From Sulfurospirillum sp. (lineage in GTDB: Bacteria > Campylobacterota > Campylobacteria > Campylobacterales > QNZT01), in assembly GCA_003978455.1 (NCBI GenBank), contig QNZT01000108.1, forward strand, positions 1 to 11,639: a DNA stretch of 11,639 nt, read 5' to 3'. Of this stretch, positions 1-5,113 are shown piece after piece (within the stretch, counting starts at the first letter, position 1; each line of letters begins with the position of its first letter). Made by a program: the position numbers and the translations under genes. A model generated the notes under the pieces. That model ran no database searches. It was not told where the DNA came from and saw only the letters and a program-made list of their open reading frames with translations.

Positions 1-1
1 G

Positions 2-124
2 ACGATCTCTCTCATCGGCTATACCTATCGTCCCCGTCCCGCGGTGGCGCTCAAGACGGAGTATGTCAGACACTCCGTCTTGCCCGAAAACCGCATACTC
101 TTTTCATGGTCGATGGTATTTTAG
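2..124 (+). CDS. Outer-membrane beta-barrel/porin-like protein, C-terminal fragment
   Basis: Only the last 40 codons are inside the window; the reading frame is open from base 2 to a TAG at 122-124. The peptide alternates polar and hydrophobic residues (GYTYRPRPAVALKTEY, then RILFSWSMVF) and ends in phenylalanine, which is the usual signature of the last strand of an outer-membrane beta-barrel recognised by the BAM complex. The segment resembles the end of anion-type porins, but the exact family cannot be read from so little sequence. The next gene starts two bases after the stop, so it is probably the first visible member of an operon with the binding protein and the sensor kinase. The fold assignment is inference from the strand pattern. 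Confidence 0.6.
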   Translation, partial: TISLIGYTYRPRPAVALKTEYVRHSVLPENRILFSWSMVF

Positions 125-126
125 CC

Positions 127-543
127 ATGAAGTCCCTTCTGTTTGCACTGCTCTTTGGCGTTCAGTTGCTCTCTGCCGCAGAAATTTACATCGTCGCATC
201 CCGGACATTGCCGCTGCAACATATCTCGCGAAGTACCTTAAAAGCGATCTTTCTCGACAAAAAACACCTCATCAGCGGACACAAAGTACTGCCGATCAAC
301 TATACATTTACCGATCCGCTGCGAAGCTGTTTTGAAAAAAATGTTCTGAAAAAGAGCAGAAGAGCACTGGAGCGTTACTGGCTCAGGGCACATTACAACG
401 GAAAAAGAGCACCCAAAGTGGTCAAAAGCAAAGCTGCTCTGCTGGCATATCTGCAAAAAGTACCCGGTACGATCGGATATGTCGACAGCAAAACAGCCCG
501 CTCCGCTTCACTCAAAGTCCTGCTGAGAATACCATGCGACTAA
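127..543 (+). CDS. Small PstS-like periplasmic substrate-binding protein
   Basis: The protein has 138 residues when started at the ATG at 127; an ATG at 106 would add seven residues ahead of the signal peptide and overlap the upstream gene. Residues 1-18 form a signal peptide (MKSLLFALLFGVQLLSA) with likely cleavage near the SAAE junction. The mature part follows the pattern of single-domain PstS-like proteins: a first strand IYIVAS, a segment around LKAIFLDKK, an F-x-x-x-V-L-K-K-S helix, a tryptophan/RAHYNGK segment and the ending PGTIGYVDS, where full-size PstS-type proteins have a GAIGYV motif. At this length it is about half of a classical PstS, so it may be a receptor component and not an ABC-transporter partner; no permease or ATPase gene is visible. 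It overlaps the kinase start by 10 bases, implying translational coupling. The ligand (phosphate or another oxyanion) is not known. Confidence 0.75.
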   Translation: MKSLLFALLFGVQLLSAAEIYIVASRTLPLQHISRSTLKAIFLDKKHLISGHKVLPINYTFTDPLRSCFEKNVLKKSRRALERYWLRAHYNGKRAPKVVKSKAALLAYLQKVPGTIGYVDSKTARSASLKVLLRIPCD

Positions 544-2027
544 AAGCGTTCTGGCAGACTATCCCCATCGCCTGGAAAATCTTCGGTGCGACACTGCTCT
601 TTTTGGTCATCGTAGAGTTTATCGCCACGCTCTTTGTCTGGCAGTACGAATCCAAAGCCCTGCTTGCCAATGAGCACCAGAACCTTACCCGCGAACTGAG
701 CGACCACCGCCGACGGTTGATCTCCCATCTGGCAGCGCTTGAAAAGGAGACCCGTTTTCTTTCCACACTGGAGGTGATGGACGATATCGTCGCCAAAGAT
801 ATCGACAAACGCATACTCACCCTTCTCGAACACAAAGCGGCAGATCTGGGAGAAGAGATTATCCTGCTGGTAACAGATCCCGACGGGAAGATCATCATCT
901 CTCCAAAAGCCTTTTTAAACCTTCCGGTCAGGGCATTTCATGCAAACTATATAGACTTTGAGGAAGCGGTTTTCGCCTCCTTCGACAAAAAGAAACAACT
1001 CGGCACACTCTACCTGCTCTATCCTCTGGAAAATCTCCAGACACTGCACACAGACAATCCACACAAACATCTTTGGCTGCAACCTCCTTCGCCGGTACCC
1101 AACTTTACCCTGCCGCATATCGGTGATGTGATTCTTGTCTCTCAGAAGCTGACACGCTTTCTGCCCGGATGGAGACTAAACCTTGCCTATGACAAAAAAG
1201 AGGCGCTGACCACGCTTAAACATATTCAGAAAGTGCAGCTCTATACGCTGCTGCTTGCCACACTGCTGTTTGGCATTGTCATCCTGATTCTCTCCAGAAA
1301 ACTGACACTGCCTCTGGTCGAACTGCTCAATAGCTCCGAAAAAGCGCTGGAAGCCAAAAGCACATTTCTCTCGACGATGTCTCATGAACTTCGCACACCC
1401 CTGGGATCGATCCTCAACCTGACACAGCACCTCACCCTCTCAAAAACGACCGACACCTCCTCTCGTAAAATGCTCAGCGGCATCGAAACTTCGGCACAGC
1501 ACCTGCTCTCTATGATCAACAATATCCTTCAGATATCCAAGCTCGAAGCCAAAAGTATCATCGTCAACAAAGAGCGGGTCGATCTCGAAGAGGTGATGGA
1601 AGAGATTTATGAGATCACCGAACCACTGATACTCGACAAAGATCTTCTCATGAAGAAAAAAACGGATCTGATCCAAAAGGAGATTGTCACCGACAGCAAT
1701 CTCCTCAAACAGGTGATGATCAACCTGCTCTCCAATGCCATCAAATTTACCCGAAAAGGGAGTATCGAAGTAACATTGACACAGTCACATAAAACCTATA
1801 TCTTCCGTGTCAAAGATACCGGTATCGGCATCGACAAAGAGAGGCAAAAACAACTCTTTACACCTTTCTTTCAGGCACATACCCATATCGATACATTGAA
1901 AAACAGCAGCGGTCTGGGACTCTCACTCAGTCAGAAAACGGCACAACTGCTGGGCGGTAAAGTCAAAATAGAGAGTGCAGGTATCCACAGGGGCACGACT
2001 GCGACGTTTTACTTCAAGTCGATCTGA
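534..2027 (+). CDS. Membrane-bound sensor histidine kinase
   Basis: The 497-residue protein is a classical two-component sensor kinase of the inner membrane. Transmembrane segment 1 lies at about residues 13-35, a periplasmic sensor region of about 195 residues follows, and transmembrane segment 2 is at about 235-254. The HisKA dimerisation helix carries the phospho-acceptor His284 in the H-box MSHELRTPL. The HATPase domain shows the N-box INLLSNAIKF (395-405), the G1 box DTGIGID (428-434), an F-box LFTPFF (441-446) and the G2 box SGLGLSLSQ (459-467). All catalytic motifs are intact, and there is no receiver or HPt domain. Its start overlaps the binding-protein gene, so that protein is a plausible ligand-presenting partner. 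The likely cognate regulator is the convergent gene at 2014-2682. The sensor domain family is not recognised. Confidence 0.93.
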   Translation: MRLKAFWQTIPIAWKIFGATLLFLVIVEFIATLFVWQYESKALLANEHQNLTRELSDHRRRLISHLAALEKETRFLSTLEVMDDIVAKDIDKRILTLLEHKAADLGEEIILLVTDPDGKIIISPKAFLNLPVRAFHANYIDFEEAVFASFDKKKQLGTLYLLYPLENLQTLHTDNPHKHLWLQPPSPVPNFTLPHIGDVILVSQKLTRFLPGWRLNLAYDKKEALTTLKHIQKVQLYTLLLATLLFGIVILILSRKLTLPLVELLNSSEKALEAKSTFLSTMSHELRTPLGSILNLTQHLTLSKTTDTSSRKMLSGIETSAQHLLSMINNILQISKLEAKSIIVNKERVDLEEVMEEIYEITEPLILDKDLLMKKKTDLIQKEIVTDSNLLKQVMINLLSNAIKFTRKGSIEVTLTQSHKTYIFRVKDTGIGIDKERQKQLFTPFFQAHTHIDTLKNSSGLGLSLSQKTAQLLGGKVKIESAGIHRGTTATFYFKSI

Positions 2028-2682
2028 CAGTAAAGCCGACACCTCTGACCGTCTCGATCAATGAAGCCGCACTGCCCAGTTTTTTACGCAGGTTTTTGAT
2101 GTGCGCATCGACGATATTGCTTGTTTTCAGGGCATTGAAATCCCGGTTGAGATGCTCTTCTATCTGGTAGCGGGTCAGTGTGATGTTGGTATTGAGCAGG
2201 AGCAGTTCCAGCAGTTCAAACTCTTTTTTGGAGAGTTTCACGATCGCATCGTCCACCACCACTTCCCGGGTGCTAAAATCGACACTCAGATTTTCAATCC
2301 TGATCTTCGCCTGTTTCTGCGACGCTTCACGACGCAGCAGTGCCCGCATCCGCGCCAGCAACTCAATATGCGAAAAGGGTTTATGCATATAGTCGTCCGC
2401 CCCGGCATCGAGTGCCTCTGCTTTCTCTTCGGCATCAGACTTTGAAGAGAGCATCATCACCGGCGTCTGCAACTGCCCCGATCGCTGCTCTCTCAGAAAA
2501 TCGACTCCGCTTCCGTCAGGCAAGAGCCAGTCGAGGATCAGCAAATCATAGTTTTGCGATGAGACTTTTTCACCGGCTTCATGAAGTGTTGAGGCGGTAT
2601 CCGTCTGAAAGCCCGCATCGGTGAGCAGTTTGGTCAGTCCCAGTAAAATCTCCTGATTGTCGTCTATCACCAATATATGCAC
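2014..2682 (-). CDS. OmpR/PhoB-family response regulator
   Basis: The 222-residue regulator has an N-terminal receiver domain (about 1-118) with the acidic pair Asp8/Asp9, phospho-acceptor Asp51 (LLILDWLLPDGSG), Ser79 and Lys101 (HKPFS). A winged-helix DNA-binding domain follows (about 125-220) with the family pattern LSKKEFELLELLL and an ending ETVRGVGF. The start is GTG at 2682-2680, supported by a strong Shine-Dalgarno sequence AGAGGGG six bases upstream; no better in-frame ATG exists nearby. An extended -10 promoter is seen at 2705-2710. The gene is convergent with the sensor kinase and overlaps its last 14 bases, which makes pairing with that kinase likely although the two are not in one operon. 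Target genes cannot be deduced. Confidence 0.93.
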   Translation of the reverse strand: MHILVIDDNQEILLGLTKLLTDAGFQTDTASTLHEAGEKVSSQNYDLLILDWLLPDGSGVDFLREQRSGQLQTPVMMLSSKSDAEEKAEALDAGADDYMHKPFSHIELLARMRALLRREASQKQAKIRIENLSVDFSTREVVVDDAIVKLSKKEFELLELLLLNTNITLTRYQIEEHLNRDFNALKTSNIVDAHIKNLRKKLGSAASLIETVRGVGFTVRST

Positions 2683-2704
2683 GCAAGACCCCTCTTTTTG
2701 CTTT

Positions 2705-2713
2705 ATTATAGCA
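2705..2713 (-). promoter_or_regulatory. Extended -10 promoter of the response regulator
   Basis: On the minus strand the sequence reads TGCTATAAT, a perfect -10 hexamer with the TGn extension. No good -35 is seen, which is usual for sigma-70 promoters of Campylobacterota. Transcription should start near 2698, giving a leader of roughly 16 bases with the AGAGGGG ribosome-binding site in it. The element starts six bases beyond the cytochrome stop codon, so the regulator can be expressed independently of the cytochrome. Confidence 0.65.
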
Positions 2714-2718
2714 AAATT

Positions 2719-3231
2719 TCACTCTCTGCTCTTTTGTGCAACTTTCGCCAACTGTGCCTTGAGAAAAGTCTCTCTTTTCTCGATTCCCAGCAACTTTTTT
2801 CGTGTCAGGTCGGGATAATTCCCGCCCAACCCTTTGCCGTCGTTTCCGTGACAGCCCCCGCAAATACTGGTATAAAACATCGCTGCATCTTTCGGATAGG
2901 GGTGCGGACACTTTTTGCCGGAGAGTTCGAGTACATAACAGGCGATCTTTTCAGCATCCTCTCTGTCAGCATATCCGCCCTCCATGATGCCGCCTTTAAA
3001 TCCCAGCGTATCGGAACCGTGGTTGATCACATGAACGATATATTTTTTCACATACTCGGGGGTATCGATGCGCGCAAGCTCATCTGCCAGGATATCCTGT
3101 CGCTTCTGTACCCTCCTGCACGCACTGTGTGTGCTGTCTATAGATAACTTTGTACTTTTCTTTTTATGTATTGCATTAAATATGCCGTACACGATCACAA
3201 CAACAAACAGAAAAAAGATCACTTTATGCAT
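2719..3231 (-). CDS. Membrane-anchored monoheme c-type cytochrome with unusual domain order
   Basis: The 170-residue protein begins with an uncleaved-looking hydrophobic anchor (residues 4-20) followed by a lysine-rich stretch, so the rest should be periplasmic. One haem motif CGGCH is present around residues 122-126, followed by GNDGKG and PDL, as in class I cytochromes c. The region before it (about 63-102) looks like the C-terminal half of a cytochrome c: a Met in GGIMEGG as possible axial ligand and the last helix EDAEKIACYVLEL. After the haem motif the protein ends at the LKAQLAKV helix without a second Met-ligand half. Function is presumably electron transfer at the inner membrane. The start is ATG at 3231; no clear Shine-Dalgarno sequence precedes it. 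The response regulator follows on the same strand but with its own promoter. Confidence 0.8.
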   Translation of the reverse strand: MHKVIFFLFVVVIVYGIFNAIHKKKSTKLSIDSTHSACRRVQKRQDILADELARIDTPEYVKKYIVHVINHGSDTLGFKGGIMEGGYADREDAEKIACYVLELSGKKCPHPYPKDAAMFYTSICGGCHGNDGKGLGGNYPDLTRKKLLGIEKRETFLKAQLAKVAQKSRE

Positions 3232-3236
3232 AGGGT

Positions 3237-3242
3237 ATTTTA
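3237..3242 (-). promoter_or_regulatory. Candidate -10 box of the monoheme cytochrome gene
   Basis: The minus strand reads TAAAAT followed by five bases and then the ATG at 3231. If this is the -10 box, the transcript would start at or next to the start codon, giving a leaderless or almost leaderless mRNA, which fits the absence of a ribosome-binding site. A -35 element is not visible. The rest of the gap (3243-3352) is very AT-rich and should also hold the promoter of the divergent small gene. Confidence 0.3.
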
Positions 3243-3362
3243 GTCACTTTTGCGTAAAGAAGAGATATATTTCCATATTTTATAAAAATTATTATCTGTA
3301 TTTATTTTTAAAAAAGATATTTTTCGTTACCATGAGAAAAAGCATTATCAACGGAGTTTTTC

Positions 3363-3635
3363 ATGAAAGCACTGCTCTTCCTCCTGACAATAGCCACACT
3401 GCTCACAGCTGCGGATACCAACAAAACAGACCATATCAAACTGGACAACAAAACCAAAGCCGCGCTTGAAAAGGCGATAGAAAAAGAGAAAAAATATGCC
3501 AAAGAGCAACGTTTCTACACCGGCAAGGAGTACGATCTCAAATCGGAAGAGGTAGATCCTGAAACGGTCAAGAAAGTACCGCTGATCGAACCGGAGTATG
3601 ATTTCGATATGGATACGGGTGTTTATGACGATTAG
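3363..3635 (+). CDS. Small secreted acidic protein of unknown function
   Basis: The 90-residue protein starts at ATG 3363 with GGAG at 3353-3356, six bases upstream, as ribosome-binding site. Residues 1-17 are a signal peptide (MKALLFLLTIATLLTAA) with cleavage near LTAAD. The mature part is highly charged: a predicted helix rich in Lys and Glu (about 27-48) that may form a short coiled coil, then a strongly acidic tail rich in Asp, Glu and Tyr (about 57-90, ending YDFDMDTGVYDD). There is no cysteine after the signal peptide, no haem motif and no lipobox. It is exported to the periplasm or beyond; the function is not recognised. The gene stands alone, divergent from the cytochrome at 2719-3231. 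Confidence 0.75.
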   Translation: MKALLFLLTIATLLTAADTNKTDHIKLDNKTKAALEKAIEKEKKYAKEQRFYTGKEYDLKSEEVDPETVKKVPLIEPEYDFDMDTGVYDD

Positions 3636-3666
3636 CTAGCCACTTCACGTTTGCTACACATTTTTC

Positions 3667-3675
3667 TGTTAAGAT
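3667..3675 (+). promoter_or_regulatory. Extended -10 promoter inside an intergenic gap (candidate sRNA promoter)
   Basis: The sequence TGTTAAGAT is an extended -10 element (TGn plus TAAGAT), preceded by a T-run, as common in Campylobacterota promoters. Transcription would start near 3682. There is no protein-coding gene on this strand downstream before the terminator at 3724-3762, so the promoter would make an RNA of about 80 bases. Confidence 0.4.
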
Positions 3676-3681
3676 ACACTT

Positions 3682-3762
3682 GCTTTTGAAAAATAAGCAA
3701 TCCAAAAGATATTTTACCTCCTTTGAAGAGGATGTAACGCCTCCGCATCCTCTTCATCTTTT
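3682..3762 (+). ncRNA. Candidate small RNA with two CCUCC motifs
   Basis: Between the small secreted protein gene and the 3' end of apbE lies a promoter-like element (3667-3675), a first stem TTGCTT/AAGCAA (3680-3685 with 3695-3700), an open AU-rich stretch ending in ACCUCC (3716-3721), and a strong terminator hairpin whose 11-base loop again contains CCUCC (3740-3744), followed by UCUUUU. No open reading frame of sense fits. A single-stranded anti-Shine-Dalgarno motif in the terminator loop is a known mode of target pairing for small RNAs such as RepG of Helicobacter pylori. Start and end are predicted, not measured. The alternative is a simple terminator of the upstream gene, or a 3'UTR-derived RNA. 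Confidence 0.35.
3724..3762 (+). terminator. Rho-independent terminator
   Basis: A perfect 11-bp stem pairs 3724-3734 (TGAAGAGGATG) with 3746-3756 (CATCCTCTTCA) around an 11-base loop, and TCTTTT follows on the + strand. It ends transcription of the small secreted protein gene and of the candidate small RNA. On the minus strand the same hairpin lies just past the end of apbE but the following bases (AAAGGAGG) are not a T-run, so termination is expected mainly for the + strand. Confidence 0.7.
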
Positions 3763-3768
3763 CACAAA

Positions 3769-4590
3769 TCACAAAATAATCACCCTGTTTTTCGTCACAA
3801 TATCCGGATTGACCATCAAAGCGGTAGAAAAGACACCGCTCTCTACACAGTTTTTGGAGATCACCGTTACCGACGACGGCGTTTGCGTCTGCTCCTCTTT
3901 TGAGAGGATATGCGAGAAAGATGCACCTTCGATCGTCACATAGCGTTCATAAGATGCCGAAGTGGTCAGCGCTTCGTTTTCAATCTCTTCAAACCGAATA
4001 AACTCTTTGGGATTTTTCGGATCTTTGATACCGACACGAAACTTCTGCCCATCCGGCTTTTTCCCCAACGCGTAGATATCACCGCCGAAATTGACCAGTG
4101 CCGATGCTGTTTTTGCCTTTTGGATGATCTTTACCGCCTGATCGACGGCATACTCTTTCACAAAACCGCCCAGATCGATCTTTGTGTAGGGATTGTCAAA
4201 TGAGAGTCTCCTCTTTTTGATCTGAAAATGTTCACATCCGACAAAGGGAACCAGCCTCTCCTTTGCTTCATGAAGTGTTTCCAGTGACGTTTGTGCACGG
4301 TAGAGATCTTTGATCGTCGCCAGCGTGATGTCGAAAACTTGCGCTGTCAGACGATAGTACTGTACTGCTCTTTGCAACAGATTTTGCGTTTCCGGATCGA
4401 GATCGTCCCGCTCTCTGCGATTGAGCGCCGACAGGTAAGAATCCGCCGCAAAGTAGTTATACTTCTTCTCCAGCCGCTTCGCCTCCTTGAGCACCGCCTG
4501 TGCCGTCTCGTCCGCTCTTTTTTTATCGTCACAAAAGAGCAGCACTTCACACGGAGTGGTCATCGCCTCAAATTTGTAGAGATACTGCAT
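3769..4590 (-). CDS. apbE: ApbE-family FAD:protein FMN transferase
   Basis: ApbE enzymes attach FMN from FAD through a phosphoester bond to Ser/Thr of periplasmic or membrane redox proteins. With the ATG at 4590 the protein has 273 residues; a GTG at 4623 would add 11 residues and overlap tlpA. Family marks in order: the N-terminal FEAMTTPCEV (7-16), FDITLATIKDLY (86-97), the nucleotide-binding KIDLGGFVKEYAVD (137-150), NFGGDIYALG (167-176), TTSASYERY (209-217) and the C-terminal SHIL plus SSVTVIS and FSTALMVN. The usual HI-DP-x-TG segment is replaced by HILSKEEQTQTP, so metal or substrate binding may differ. No signal peptide is visible, which suggests cytoplasmic action or an unrecognised export route. 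It follows tlpA by one base, so the two are co-transcribed. No FMN-binding acceptor protein is in the window. Confidence 0.88.
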   Translation of the reverse strand: MQYLYKFEAMTTPCEVLLFCDDKKRADETAQAVLKEAKRLEKKYNYFAADSYLSALNRRERDDLDPETQNLLQRAVQYYRLTAQVFDITLATIKDLYRAQTSLETLHEAKERLVPFVGCEHFQIKKRRLSFDNPYTKIDLGGFVKEYAVDQAVKIIQKAKTASALVNFGGDIYALGKKPDGQKFRVGIKDPKNPKEFIRFEEIENEALTTSASYERYVTIEGASFSHILSKEEQTQTPSSVTVISKNCVESGVFSTALMVNPDIVTKNRVIIL

Positions 4591-4591
4591 C

Positions 4592-5020
4592 TCAGCGGGC
4601 GAGTTTCCGATCCAAAAGTACACCGATGCTCTCTCTTGTGCCGATGATCTGCTCCCGTACTTTACCGTTTTGGATGATATAGAGTGCGGGCATCCCGACA
4701 GGATTGAACTTCTCGATGATCTCCCCTTTTGGATCGTCTATGACACGAAACGTCAGCCCCATCTCCTTCTGAAAGACTCTGCCACGGGAAACCTCTTCAT
4801 CGACGTCGACCCCGATCACATACACACCCTTTCGGCTCAGCGCCTCGATCTGCGGCAGTTCATGACGACATCCTTCGCACCAGGAAGCAAAAAAGTCTAT
4901 CACCGTCGTATTCGTATCTGAAATTCCCAGCTTCTGCATGATCTCTCTGTCGAGAGTCTCCCCGGTACGATACGCCCAACTATTTACCGCTAACAAAATG
5001 GTTAATATTACATATTTCAT
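4592..5020 (-). CDS. TlpA/ResA-like periplasmic thioredoxin
   Basis: The 142-residue protein has a signal peptide (about 1-16, ending NSWA) and a compact thioredoxin fold of the TlpA/ResA/CcmG kind. The active site is W-C-E-G-C with Cys48 and Cys51 (FFASWCEGCRHELP), the pattern of this family, and the cis-proline is Pro111 in VGMPALYI. Proteins of this family act as reductants in the periplasm, often for cysteines of apocytochromes c before haem attachment. It is divergent from the 12-haem cytochrome gene and leads a two-gene operon with apbE, which supports a role in cytochrome maturation or redox homeostasis; the substrate itself is inference. Only ATG 5020 gives the full signal peptide; no ribosome-binding site is seen before it and the -10 box is very close. 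Confidence 0.85.
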   Translation of the reverse strand: MKYVILTILLAVNSWAYRTGETLDREIMQKLGISDTNTTVIDFFASWCEGCRHELPQIEALSRKGVYVIGVDVDEEVSRGRVFQKEMGLTFRVIDDPKGEIIEKFNPVGMPALYIIQNGKVREQIIGTRESIGVLLDRKLAR

Positions 5021-5026
5021 GAAAGT

Positions 5027-5032
5027 AGTATA
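5027..5032 (-). promoter_or_regulatory. -10 box of the tlpA-apbE operon, probably leaderless
   Basis: The minus strand reads TATACT followed by six bases (ACTTTC) and the ATG of the tlpA-like gene. A start site at the normal distance from this -10 falls on the start codon, and there is no Shine-Dalgarno sequence in the short gap, so a leaderless mRNA is likely. No -35 consensus is seen. Confidence 0.45.
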
Positions 5033-5076
5033 GTTGATTTTATTTTCAGATCAGATAAAATACAACCGCTCTGCTG

Positions 5077-5082
5077 TATAAT
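5077..5082 (+). promoter_or_regulatory. -10 box of the 12-haem cytochrome gene
   Basis: A perfect TATAAT preceded by TGCTG lies 31 bases before the ATG at 5114. The start site should be near 5089, leaving a leader of about 25 bases that contains the ribosome-binding site AAGGGG (5098-5103). A clear -35 is not visible. This promoter and that of tlpA are divergent within about 95 bases and could be co-regulated. Confidence 0.55.
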
Positions 5083-5113
5083 AACTAAGATTTATACAAG
5101 GGGAACAGATTTC

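Noticed and set aside
3290..3360. Fur-box-like sequence (minus strand TTGATAATGC and following bases) upstream of the small secreted protein gene
   Set aside because: Only one half-site resembles the consensus; in AT-rich intergenic DNA such a match is expected by chance.
3680..3943. Open frame on + beginning with TTG at 3680
   Set aside because: It overlaps the terminator hairpin and the end of apbE, has no ribosome-binding site and no recognisable composition.
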